In this document: one piece after another, positions 1 through 7,239 of the stretch
How the letters are laid out: the number at the start of each line of letters is the position of its first letter
How positions within the stretch are numbered: position 1 is the stretch's first letter
Source of the DNA: Oscillospiraceae bacterium
GTDB lineage: Bacteria > Bacillota > Clostridia > Oscillospirales > Oscillospiraceae
Direction: 5' to 3'
Length of the DNA stretch: 24,475 nucleotides
NCBI GenBank assembly: GCA_017936205.1
Contig: JAGBGB010000330.1
Span: forward strand, 1 to 24,475
The notes under the pieces: model-generated
What the model was told of the DNA's origin: nothing
Databases searched by the model: none
What the model saw: only the letters and a program-made list of their open reading frames with translations
Translations under genes and position numbers: made by a program

Positions 1-2376
1 CCTACTACCGGTCATACCATTAGCCGTCTCCTTTTCGATGTTATAGAAGAAAACAAGGGCTATTCCGGTACTAAGGTTGAGATCGACTATGTCTATTTTG
101 GACCTTCCGGCAGCAAGCCTTCCGCACAGGCCGCCGACACTCTTCTGTTCCACTTTGATAACAAGATGCAGGATCAGCTCCGCTATGCAGGAACCGTTTA
201 CGGCGATCGCAACTACGACACCGATTTCTGGGCAGGCAATGCCGCCCGTATTGGAACAATTAGCTATGGTAACTCCGGTCTGAAGTTCCCCTTTGTGGAC
301 GGATCTAATTTCGCATATATCCAAACCACCGAAGGAAACAAAAACCTTGTTTCTGTCCCCCTCAGCTACAAGCCTGCAGCAAACGATATGGTTCAGGTCA
401 AGCTGAAGCTGGAGAATCTGCAAGCTGTTTCCGGTCAGACCCCCACAGTTAAGCTGCATTACATCAAGAACAACAGCACTGCCGGTGTTGCTAACGCAGA
501 TTACACTGAAATCCAAAAGCTCACCTCCACTCACTTTAACGGTCAGGAATTTGTTATTACCGCAAAGCTGAACGATACCTTTACTTCCGCTTCTGTGATC
601 AATGCGATTCGTCTTGGATTCGAGAACATGACCAATGTTAGCGGCAAGACAGGAACGGTCACCATTGATTACATTGCAATCGGTCAGCTGGCATCTCTTC
701 CCGTACCCGCCGTTCCCTGCACTGTCACCTTCAAAGACGAATCCGGAAAGATTCTGGAAACTCAGTCCGTTTCCGTTGGCAGCTCTGTCACTTATGGCGG
801 ATCAACACCTATCAAGGCATATGATGCAACCAACCACTACACCTTCAGCGGTTGGGTCAATCAAGACGGCACAAGTGCTAATTTGAGCGCCATTAGCGGA
901 GACAGTGTTTTCTACGCTTCCTTCAAGGCAACAGCCCATAGCTTCAAAGAAGAGATCATTAACGCTCCCACTTGCACTGCTACCGGCTTGAAGCGCTATA
1001 CCTGCACCACCTGCGGCTACAGCTATAACAGCGATCCCATCCCCTCTACAGGTCATACTCCCGTAACCGACAAGGGCTATGCCGCAACCTGCACAACGCC
1101 CGGTTTATCCGACGGCAGCCATTGCTCCGTATGTAACACCGTTCTGATGGAGCAGACCGTTATCCCTGCAAAGGGTCATACTGAAGTCATTGTTCCCGGT
1201 TATGCCCCCACCTGCTTGAATTCCGGTATGAGCGATGGCATTATCTGCTCCGTATGTCAAATGGTCATTCAGGCACAGGAAGCAATTGCACGACTGGGTC
1301 ACAATTACATTTATACCGATAATCACGACGGTACCCATACCGGCATCTGCCAGAATTGCAATAAGGTACAGAGCAACAAGACACATACCTATGATGAAAA
1401 CGGTGTCTGCACTCTCTGTGGTAGCGGTTCTGCCTCCACAGAGATCGACAATGCAGTCGTCCTTCGTCACAGCCTCAATCTGGCAAGCGATATCTCCATC
1501 AATTATTTAGTTGAAGCAAGCCAGCTTTCCGCATACAACAGCTTATATCTTGAATGTGTAATTCCCACCTACGAAGGCAATGCGCAAGTAGGAACCAGTA
1601 CCATTACCATCGAGCCCGAACTGAAGGGAAATTATTACTACTTCACACTCAATGGCCTGACAGCAGTTCAGATGAATGACAAGATCAGTGCAACCCTGCA
1701 CATGGACAAAGCCGGAGCAAAGTATCTGTCTCAAACTGATACCTACAGTGTAGCTGATTATGCTTATGCCCAGCTCAAGAAGACCGATGCTGCCGAATCC
1801 CTGAGAGCTCTGTGTGCCGAACTCCTCCGCTATGGTGCAAAGGCACAGATCTTTAAGGGCTATAGACTCTCCAACCTGGCAGACGCAGAGCTCAGTTTGG
1901 CTCATCTTGCATTGCTGAACGATCTGGATTCCGTATCCTTCGCAAGCAACAATCAGGAGCTGAATGATCTCCAGAATCCCAGCGTGCTCTGGGTCGGTAA
2001 ATCTCTGGATCTGAACAGCAAGGTAACCGTTAAGTATGTTTTCAATGCAAACAATTTCTCCGACGATCCCAAGAGTCTCAGCCTTCGTGTTTCCTTCAAG
2101 AACATCTCCGGCGAGACCGTAAACTACACCTTGACTGATCCTAAGCTCTATAACCCCACTGAGAATTGGTATGCCTTTGATTTGGATTCTCTGCTGGCAG
2201 CAGAACTGCGTAGCGTTGTTTCTGCAAGTATTTACAGTGGAAACCAGCAAGTCTCCACTACAATGGTATACAGCGCAGACACCTATGGTAATGGAAAGGA
2301 AGGCAACCTCTTAACTCTGTGCAAGGCTCTGTTCTCCTACTCCGACACCGCTAAGGAATTCTTCCAGAATAATTGA
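1..2376 (+). CDS. Large modular secreted/surface protein, 5'-truncated
   Basis: The frame is open from the first base, so the gene begins before the window; 791 residues are visible and the stop is TGA at 2374-2376. Modules in order: the tail of one beta-rich module (bases 1-105); a complete similar module (about 136-690); an InlB/Listeria-Bacteroides-like repeat (about 718-930) with the usual VTF...G...FSGW pattern; a cysteine-rich repeat region (934-1425); and a C-terminal region of two related halves (about 1465-1863 and 1987-2366). InlB-type repeats and GHT...C...CxxC repeats are common in extracellular proteins of gut Clostridia, so export is likely, but the signal peptide lies outside the window. 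No LPxTG motif, SLH domain, dockerin or C-terminal membrane segment is visible. No catalytic domain is recognised in this portion; any enzyme domain would be upstream. It is the only + strand gene and converges on the ispH-rpsA unit. Function is unknown; adhesion or glycan binding is a guess. Confidence 0.85.
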   Translation, partial: PTTGHTISRLLFDVIEENKGYSGTKVEIDYVYFGPSGSKPSAQAADTLLFHFDNKMQDQLRYAGTVYGDRNYDTDFWAGNAARIGTISYGNSGLKFPFVDGSNFAYIQTTEGNKNLVSVPLSYKPAANDMVQVKLKLENLQAVSGQTPTVKLHYIKNNSTAGVANADYTEIQKLTSTHFNGQEFVITAKLNDTFTSASVINAIRLGFENMTNVSGKTGTVTIDYIAIGQLASLPVPAVPCTVTFKDESGKILETQSVSVGSSVTYGGSTPIKAYDATNHYTFSGWVNQDGTSANLSAISGDSVFYASFKATAHSFKEEIINAPTCTATGLKRYTCTTCGYSYNSDPIPSTGHTPVTDKGYAATCTTPGLSDGSHCSVCNTVLMEQTVIPAKGHTEVIVPGYAPTCLNSGMSDGIICSVCQMVIQAQEAIARLGHNYIYTDNHDGTHTGICQNCNKVQSNKTHTYDENGVCTLCGSGSASTEIDNAVVLRHSLNLASDISINYLVEASQLSAYNSLYLECVIPTYEGNAQVGTSTITIEPELKGNYYYFTLNGLTAVQMNDKISATLHMDKAGAKYLSQTDTYSVADYAYAQLKKTDAAESLRALCAELLRYGAKAQIFKGYRLSNLADAELSLAHLALLNDLDSVSFASNNQELNDLQNPSVLWVGKSLDLNSKVTVKYVFNANNFSDDPKSLSLRVSFKNISGETVNYTLTDPKLYNPTENWYAFDLDSLLAAELRSVVSASIYSGNQQVSTTMVYSADTYGNGKEGNLLTLCKALFSYSDTAKEFFQNN
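136..690 (+). other. Complete N-terminal-side beta-rich module, second of at least two tandem copies
   Basis: This protein segment runs from about DTLLFHFDN to TVTIDYIAIGQL. Its end resembles the fragment at bases 10-105: both have a hydrophobic stretch, then E-N, a G/S-rich turn, and a (K/V)xIDYxxxG strand. The window therefore enters the protein inside a tandem array. The aromatic and glycine-rich beta pattern would suit a carbohydrate-binding-like beta sandwich, but the named family is not recognised. Confidence 0.55.
934..1425 (+). repeat. Cysteine-rich (zinc-ribbon-like) protein repeats
   Basis: There are five successive units in the secreted protein. The first three have the pattern C-x(9-10)-C-x2-C: PTCTATGLKRYTCTTCG, ATCTTPGLSDGSHCSVC and PTCLNSGMSDGIICSVC. 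Units 1 and 2 are each followed by an I-P-x-x-GHT linker, and unit 3 by a related A-R-LGHN linker. Two shorter CxxC units follow (GICQNCNK and GVCTLCGSG). The C-x2-C spacing suits metal binding or disulfides outside the cell. This repeat type is widespread in clostridial surface proteins; its role is not established. Confidence 0.7.
1465..2366 (+). other. Duplicated C-terminal domain (two related halves)
   Basis: Half one is about bases 1465-1863 and half two about 1987-2366. Matching landmarks occur in the same order: LNLASDISINYLV with LDLNSKVTVKYVF; YYYFTLNGLTAVQMNDKIS with WYAFDLDSLLAAELRSVVS; DTYSVADYA with DTYGNGKEG; and SLRALCAELLRYGAKAQIF with NLLTLCKALFSYSDTAKEF. Each half reads as a beta-rich part ending in a single amphipathic helix. 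I recall similar C-terminal ends in other Clostridia surface proteins but cannot name a family. Confidence 0.6.
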
Positions 2377-2405
2377 TTCGATTCACTCTGATCGCATAAA
2401 CAACA

Positions 2406-2444
2406 CCCCCTCGGGCAAATCATTTCTGCCCGAGGGGGAATTTT
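2406..2444 (+). terminator. Intrinsic terminator of the secreted-protein gene
   Basis: A perfect 12-bp stem (2406-2417 with 2427-2438, CCCCCTCGGGCA and its complement) has a 9-base loop and is followed by AATTTT. It starts 30 bases after the stop codon. The T-tract is better on the + strand, which fits the + strand gene. Confidence 0.9.
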
Positions 2445-2455
2445 ATACTTATTTC

Positions 2456-2602
2456 TAATAAAACGGATGAACCGTTTTATTATGCCGCTGGTAAGCGGCA
2501 TGGCGGCAAAGCCGCCAAGAAATGCCGTGTAATACTGTTCTTGCCGCCATAGGCGGTGCAGGATTTTCATCCTGCAATAAAATGGTTTTCAAACCATTTT
2601 AT
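2456..2602. repeat. Cluster of six adjacent hairpins (palindromic repeat element)
   Basis: Six inverted repeats follow each other almost without gaps: 2456-2482 (11-bp stem), 2482-2501 (8 bp), 2502-2516 (GGCGGC/GCCGCC, 6 bp), 2544-2556 (5 bp), 2557-2576 (8 bp) and 2577-2602 (12 bp). The outermost two share a similar stem (ATAAAACGG and ATAAAATGG), and the GGCGGC-type arms of the third and fourth can also pair with each other, so the whole block could fold as one compound structure. It lies between the terminators of two converging genes. It resembles REP/MITE-like intergenic elements, but there is no transposase and no second copy in the window to prove mobility. Confidence 0.7.
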
Positions 2603-2618
2603 CAAGAAACAGCATTAT

Positions 2619-2656
2619 AAGAAAAACAAGGTGTGATCCGAAAACCACACCTTGTT
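2619..2656 (-). terminator. Intrinsic terminator of the cmk-plsC-ispH/rpsA unit
   Basis: The stem AACAAGGTGTG/CACACCTTGTT (2625-2635 with 2646-2656) has a 10-base loop. On the - strand it is followed by a TTTTTCTTAT tract overlapping the end of the stem. It begins 15 bases after the stop of the IspH-S1 gene. Confidence 0.9.
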
Positions 2657-2671
2657 GAAATCTATGGAAGA

Positions 2672-4612
2672 TTATTCCTCAACAGGAGCCTCATCCTCTG
2701 CAGCAGGAGTCAGGAGCGCACGGATGGACAGGGAGATACGCTTGCGATCCAGATCCAGCTCGATGATCTTAGCCTGAACTTCCTGACCTTCAGCCAGAAC
2801 ATCAGAAACCTTGTCAACACGACGATCTGCAACCTGAGAAATATGGATCAGACCATCAACACCGGGGAGGATCTGTGCAAATGCGCCGAACTCTACCAGC
2901 TTAACGATCTTAACAGTGACAACATCACCATTGTGGATCTGATTCCAAGGATTCATCTCAGGAGTCTTGTAGCCCAGAGAAATCTTCTTCTTCTCAGCAT
3001 CGAACTTCAGAACGAATACATCGATCTGGTCGCCGACCTTGACGATCTCAGCAGGGTTCTTAATACGACCCCAAGACAGCTCAGAAACATGAACCATACC
3101 ATCAACGCCGCCGATATCAACGAAAGCGCCATAGCTGGTCAGAGACTTAACAACACCCTTGTACTGCTTGTTGACCTCGATCTCGCTCCAGATCTTCTCT
3201 GCAGCTGCCTTGCGCTCCTCGCTGGCAACAGCACGGATGGAACCAACAACTCTGCGACGAGCACGGTTGAACTCAGTGATCTTCATTTTTACCATCTTGC
3301 CCTTCAGCTCGGACAATTCGCCACCCTTAGCGATTCCGGTCTGGGAAGCAGGGATGAAAACACGAACACCCTTAACATTGGCGACAAGGCCGCCCTTGTT
3401 CTCTTCGGTAATAATGCCTTCAACAGCAGTCTTGTTCTCACAAGCAGCCTCAACATCATCCCATACCTTGATGCCTTCCAGCTTCTTACGGCTGAGCATA
3501 ACGGTACCTTCCTGATCGTTGACATGAACAACAAATACTTCGATTTCGTCATTGACCTTCAGAACATCCTCAGGCTTGACAGTGGGATCTGCGCTGACTT
3601 CGTCATAGGGGATATAGCCGGCGTGCTTTGTACCAAGGTCCACCTGAATCTCGGTGCTGCCGATTGCGGTTACGGTACCAAGAACCTTATCTCCTGTATT
3701 CAAAGTCTTGATGGAGTTTTCAAGCAAAGCCTCAAAGCTCTCCTCCGCAACAACATCAACATTCTTAATTTCGCTCATAGTGTGATTGACCTCCTTTATT
3801 ATCCACGCCGGCGTCGATGCGCCCGCTGTGATGCCTATGTTAGAAATTTGACAAAATTGCTTCGGCTGCAGTTCCCGGGCGTTATCAACCAAGAACACTT
3901 TGGAACAATTCTGACTACAGATCAATGCAAGCTTCTTTGTGTTGGAGCTTGTTTGATCTCCGACGACGATCATCGCATCATTCTCTAAAGCCATGGTTGC
4001 GGCCTCATTCTGACGATTTTCCGTCGCTTTGCATATTGTATCAAAAATTTTGTAATTTGTACACACCTTTTTTATATTTTTTTTGCATTTTTCCCATAAT
4101 TTTTGTGTACCGGTGGTCTGACTAACCATTGTTATGGGAATATTTCTCCGTTCCGGGTCGGACAACAGCCAATTCTCTAAGCTGATATCGTCATGGAACA
4201 CCAAAGGGGCTGTGCACCAGCCGGCAATAGCAACCACCTCCGGATGGGTGGGTGTACCAATGATAACAGCTGTTCTACCATCCTTCTCCGCCTCGGAAAC
4301 AATGGTATGGATCCGCTTCACAGACGGGCAGGTCGCATCAATCGTATTCAGTGCCCGACTACGAAGTTCCTCATAGGTTGCCTTAGGAATACCATGGGAT
4401 CGTATAACAACAGTAGAACAGTCTGGAATCTCATCAACAGAAGCCGCAACTCTAACATTCTTCTGATTGAAGTACTGTACCAGATGTCGATTATGAGCAA
4501 TCGGACCAAGGGTGTAGACAGGTCCACCCTGTTCTGCAGCCTGTTCCACCAGCTCTACGGCACGTTTTACCCCATAGCAAAAGCCTGCGGTCTTAGCAAT
4601 CGTAATTTTCAA
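2672..4612 (-). CDS. ispH: Bifunctional HMBPP reductase (IspH) / ribosomal protein S1 fusion
   Basis: This 646-residue fusion is known from many Clostridia. The IspH part (about 1-278) makes IPP and DMAPP from HMBPP in the last step of the non-mevalonate isoprenoid pathway. It keeps the three cysteines that hold the [4Fe-4S] cluster (C12 in FCYGV, C95 in DATCPSVK, C194 in TICKATENRQ) and the SHG and TQTTGTQ motifs. From about residue 279 follow four S1 RNA-binding domains (starting near GDKVLGTV, NKTAVEGI, NKQYKGVV and GDVVTVKI) and an acidic tail ending PVEE. Four S1 domains is the usual Gram-positive number, against six in E. coli. The start is TTG at 4612-4610, overlapping the plsC stop as TTGA, with GGGAG seven bases upstream. 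An AAAGGAGG at 3790-3797 precedes an internal ATG (3778) at the fusion joint, so a separate S1 protein may also be made. It is last in the cmk-plsC unit. Confidence 0.95.
   Translation of the reverse strand: MKITIAKTAGFCYGVKRAVELVEQAAEQGGPVYTLGPIAHNRHLVQYFNQKNVRVAASVDEIPDCSTVVIRSHGIPKATYEELRSRALNTIDATCPSVKRIHTIVSEAEKDGRTAVIIGTPTHPEVVAIAGWCTAPLVFHDDISLENWLLSDPERRNIPITMVSQTTGTQKLWEKCKKNIKKVCTNYKIFDTICKATENRQNEAATMALENDAMIVVGDQTSSNTKKLALICSQNCSKVFLVDNARELQPKQFCQISNIGITAGASTPAWIIKEVNHTMSEIKNVDVVAEESFEALLENSIKTLNTGDKVLGTVTAIGSTEIQVDLGTKHAGYIPYDEVSADPTVKPEDVLKVNDEIEVFVVHVNDQEGTVMLSRKKLEGIKVWDDVEAACENKTAVEGIITEENKGGLVANVKGVRVFIPASQTGIAKGGELSELKGKMVKMKITEFNRARRRVVGSIRAVASEERKAAAEKIWSEIEVNKQYKGVVKSLTSYGAFVDIGGVDGMVHVSELSWGRIKNPAEIVKVGDQIDVFVLKFDAEKKKISLGYKTPEMNPWNQIHNGDVVTVKIVKLVEFGAFAQILPGVDGLIHISQVADRRVDKVSDVLAEGQEVQAKIIELDLDRKRISLSIRALLTPAAEDEAPVEE
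3776..3797 (-). promoter_or_regulatory. Internal ribosome binding site and ATG at the IspH/S1 junction
   Basis: On the - strand AAAGGAGG (3797-3790) stands 11 bases before ATG (3778-3776), which would start a 368-residue S1 protein beginning MSEIKNVD. The site is built from the codons for I-K-E-V at the end of the IspH part. The sequence is directly visible; use as a real start is inferred. Confidence 0.5.
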
Positions 4613-5217
4613 GACGACTCTCCCATTGCATAAATTTTCTGCATCATTTCAACTGAGCAACGATCCAAAGTTGCAGGATCCGGCTTCGCCCCCTGAAAAT
4701 CCAGAAAATACGGTTCTCCATAAATCAAGTGCACCGGACGGAAGAACCCTCTCTTAGCAGACAAGTAAATAGGAACAACAGGAGCATTCACTCGATGAGC
4801 GATGAGTGCAGCGCCGGAATGAGGATGGACAGATTTACCGTTTTTGATTCGAGTTCCCTCTGGGAAAATTAACAGCTTATTATCGTCCTTCAGTGTTTGC
4901 AGCGAACTCTTTATAGCAGAAATGTCCGGTTTTTCACGATCAACCGGAAATGCTCCAAGCTTTGTAAAAAACCATTTTAAAATCGGAATGCGGAACAATT
5001 CCTTCTTCGCCATAATTCTTGGATGTCGACATAGTCTCGCCCACGCAATGATCCAAATCGGATCTGTCATTCCGCTATGATTAGCACATAGCACCGCCGG
5101 TCCCTCCGGGATTCGCTCTCGTCCCGTTATGTGAATCACAGGATGACAAATGCGGAAACAAATCCTTGATGCAACACAAAGGAAACGATAAGTAAACTTT
5201 GAGCACATACCTGTCAT
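4609..5217 (-). CDS. plsC: 1-acyl-sn-glycerol-3-phosphate acyltransferase
   Basis: This PlsC-family membrane-associated enzyme transfers an acyl group to lysophosphatidic acid, giving phosphatidic acid for phospholipid synthesis. The 202 residues carry the family's HX4D catalytic motif in NHSGMTD (H47, D52) and the FPEGTR acceptor-binding motif (118-123), with PVVPIYL further on. The length is normal for short bacterial forms. The N-terminal 30 residues are hydrophobic and could contact the membrane. ATG overlaps the cmk stop as ATGA; a GGGAGG lies 11 bases upstream, so coupling to cmk is likely. The substrate (acyl-ACP or acyl-phosphate chain) cannot be told from sequence. Confidence 0.92.
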   Translation of the reverse strand: MTGMCSKFTYRFLCVASRICFRICHPVIHITGRERIPEGPAVLCANHSGMTDPIWIIAWARLCRHPRIMAKKELFRIPILKWFFTKLGAFPVDREKPDISAIKSSLQTLKDDNKLLIFPEGTRIKNGKSVHPHSGAALIAHRVNAPVVPIYLSAKRGFFRPVHLIYGEPYFLDFQGAKPDPATLDRCSVEMMQKIYAMGESS

Positions 5218-5897
5218 TCGGAAATAACCTCCCGAACAAGAGATACAACGGCTGAAATACTGTCCTCTAAGGACAAATCCGATGTATCTAACAATACAGC
5301 ATCCTCAGCACAACGAAGAGGTGCAATTTCTCGCTCCATATCCCGCTGATCTCTCCGAATCATTTCCTCCAGAACCTGTTCATAGGTATCAGGCGCATTT
5401 TTCTGCTGAAGCTCAAGCCATCTCCTCTTCGCACGGATCTGAGCAGAGGCAGTCAAAAAGATCTTCACATCAGCATTCGGTAGAACAACTGTACCGATAT
5501 CTCTGCCATCCATGATCACGCTGTATTCGCAAGCAACAGAACGCTGTGTGTCCAGCAGGAAACTTCGGACGGAAGGAATCGCTGCCACGACCGATGCCAT
5601 CTGGGAGACTTCAGGAGACCGGATCTCACCGGAAACATCCGTTCCATTAAGGATCATATGTTGCTCACCATTACGATCCCATTGAGGAAGCACGGAAATA
5701 CCCGGCAGGAAATCAGACACTGCCTGTGGATCACCGAGATTAACACCGCCACGAATTGCCGCATAAGCAACTGTTCTGTAAATCGCTCCTGTATCCATAT
5801 ATACAAAGCCTAATTCCTTTGCAGCACAGCGAGCTATGGTGCTCTTCCCTGCTCCGGCCGGACCATCGATAGCAACAGAATAAACATGTTTCGTCAT
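5214..5897 (-). CDS. cmk: Cytidylate kinase
   Basis: It phosphorylates CMP and dCMP with ATP in pyrimidine nucleotide recycling. The 227 residues show the P-loop GPAGAGKST (12-20), the YMDTGAIYR segment, the CMP-binding region with RSPEVS and VIMDGRDIGT, and the RAKRRWLEL lid; all are characteristic of bacterial Cmk. ATG is preceded by TTGGAG at seven bases. It is the first gene of the cmk-plsC-ispH/rpsA unit and follows a strong promoter-like sequence. In many bacteria cmk sits next to rpsA; here S1 is reached through the IspH fusion two genes downstream. Confidence 0.95.
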   Translation of the reverse strand: MTKHVYSVAIDGPAGAGKSTIARCAAKELGFVYMDTGAIYRTVAYAAIRGGVNLGDPQAVSDFLPGISVLPQWDRNGEQHMILNGTDVSGEIRSPEVSQMASVVAAIPSVRSFLLDTQRSVACEYSVIMDGRDIGTVVLPNADVKIFLTASAQIRAKRRWLELQQKNAPDTYEQVLEEMIRRDQRDMEREIAPLRCAEDAVLLDTSDLSLEDSISAVVSLVREVISE

Positions 5898-5925
5898 AAA
5901 GCAACTCCAACATAAAACTTAAATT

Positions 5926-5954
5926 ATTATAAACGATTCATATCTAAATGTCAA
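5926..5954 (-). promoter_or_regulatory. Consensus sigma-A promoter for cmk
   Basis: On the - strand TTGACA (5954-5949) and TATAAT (5931-5926) are separated by exactly 17 bases. Both hexamers match the consensus fully. The predicted transcript would begin about 20 bases before the cmk start, leaving a very short leader. Confidence 0.85.
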
Positions 5955-5982
5955 CAGCATATAATGATTGTTTGCGCAAAAA

Positions 5983-7239
5983 TTATTCATAATCCTGTTT
6001 TAATCTTTCACTACAGCCAATGGCCGCAGCATAGGCAGTAGACCATGCGATCTGCAAATTATAACCTCCGGTGTAGGCATCGCAATCAATGATTTCTCCG
6101 GCAAAGTACAGCCCGGAAAGAAGCCTGGATTCCATGGTTTTCGGGTCAATTTCCTTCACATTGATCCCTCCGCGAGTAATAATTGCCTCTTCCACAGGTC
6201 TTGTACCATGTACCGGTAGTTCAAAATTCTTTGTGACTCGAAGCAGTTCCCTTCTCTGAATCTTAGTTAAAGAGTGAGCACGGAGCTCTAAAGGAATCCC
6301 GGCTTTTTCCAGAATCACCGGGATCATAGAATGAGGATAGAGATCTGCTAAGGCATTTTCCATACTTCGATTAGAATAGCATTCAAAATCCCTCAAAAAT
6401 CTCCCATCAAGCTTTGCCTCATCTAAAGCAGGCTTTAGATCCAAAAGGATACGATACTCCTGTCCAGCCTTCAAATGAGCTGAGGCAGAAAGCGCCATTG
6501 GCCCCGACAAGCCAAAATGAGTAAAAAGCAATTCGCCAAAGTCCTTAAAGACCACCTTACCCTTTTTATCTACCAAACGAAGTTCCGTATTTCTTAAGGA
6601 TAGCCCCTGAAGCTTTCCACATTCAGCGCTGCTGTTAAGTGGAACGAGAGATCCTGATGGCTCACAGACTGTATGACCAACCTCCATTGCTATTCGATAC
6701 CCATCGCCGGTAGATCCTGTTAAGGGGTAAGATGCCCCTCCGGTTGCGAGAAGGACGGAAAATGCATGATAGTTTCCATGATCGGTTTGCACACCAATCA
6801 ACTTCCTATTCTTATGTAGCAAACCGGTAACGCGAGCCTCTACGACCTGAATACGATGCTGCTTCAACAGACGACTAAAGACAGAAATAATATCTGCAGA
6901 TTTATCCGACACAGGGAAAACACGATTTCCTCGCTCAACCTTCAACGGACAGCCGTTACGCTCAAAAAATGCCATTGTATTCTCCGGTGTAAAACCGTAA
7001 ATACTACTGAATAAAAATCTGGAATTCCGAGGGATATTCTTCAGAATATCCTCCGGGCTGCTTGCATTTGTTACATTGCATCTCCCCTTGCCGGTAATGG
7101 CAAGCTTTTTTCCGATTCTGTTATTACGTTCGATGATCATAACCTTTAATCCGTTTTCGGCTGCTGTCACGGCAGCAAACAATCCGGCAGCCCCGGCTCC
7201 TACAACGATCAAGTCCATTCGATCAGAATTCCTTTCCAT
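5983..7239 (-). CDS. NAD(P)/FAD-dependent oxidoreductase, BaiN/HI0933 (YhiN) family
   Basis: This flavoprotein of about 418 residues has an N-terminal dinucleotide-binding GAGAAG (about 14-19), the family's GKGRCNVTN segment, ATGGASYPLTGSTGDGY in the middle, and the typical C-terminal GGYNLQIAWSTAYAAAIG. Members bind FAD; one (BaiN) was proposed to act in bile-acid 7-dehydroxylation, but most, including E. coli YhiN, have no settled substrate, so no pathway is assigned. The gene is last in the scpA unit. The start is uncertain: ATG at 7239 overlaps the rpiR-like gene by 17 bases with no good SD, while ATG at 7218 (MDLIVVG) follows that gene's stop by four bases, with AAAGGA about 11 bases upstream. 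Confidence 0.88.
   Translation of the reverse strand: MERNSDRMDLIVVGAGAAGLFAAVTAAENGLKVMIIERNNRIGKKLAITGKGRCNVTNASSPEDILKNIPRNSRFLFSSIYGFTPENTMAFFERNGCPLKVERGNRVFPVSDKSADIISVFSRLLKQHRIQVVEARVTGLLHKNRKLIGVQTDHGNYHAFSVLLATGGASYPLTGSTGDGYRIAMEVGHTVCEPSGSLVPLNSSAECGKLQGLSLRNTELRLVDKKGKVVFKDFGELLFTHFGLSGPMALSASAHLKAGQEYRILLDLKPALDEAKLDGRFLRDFECYSNRSMENALADLYPHSMIPVILEKAGIPLELRAHSLTKIQRRELLRVTKNFELPVHGTRPVEEAIITRGGINVKEIDPKTMESRLLSGLYFAGEIIDCDAYTGGYNLQIAWSTAYAAAIGCSERLKQDYE

Noticed and set aside
1543..2250. 235-codon - strand open frame opposite the secreted protein
   Set aside because: There is no SD or recognisable domain, and it is opposite a gene with clear protein repeats.
2337..2570. 77-codon - strand frame over the hairpin cluster
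   Set aside because: It spans a terminator and several perfect inverted repeats and overlaps the end of the secreted-protein gene; the translated sequence is a by-product of the palindromes.
2456..2602. CRISPR array
   Set aside because: The repeats are different hairpins of unequal length with no constant repeat and no regular spacers.
2633..3988. Long + strand open frame (451 codons) opposite the S1 part
   Set aside because: It is antisense to a well-supported S1 gene, has no recognisable domain and low-complexity N/L/S-rich composition, and overlaps the - strand terminator. It arises from codon bias of the real gene.
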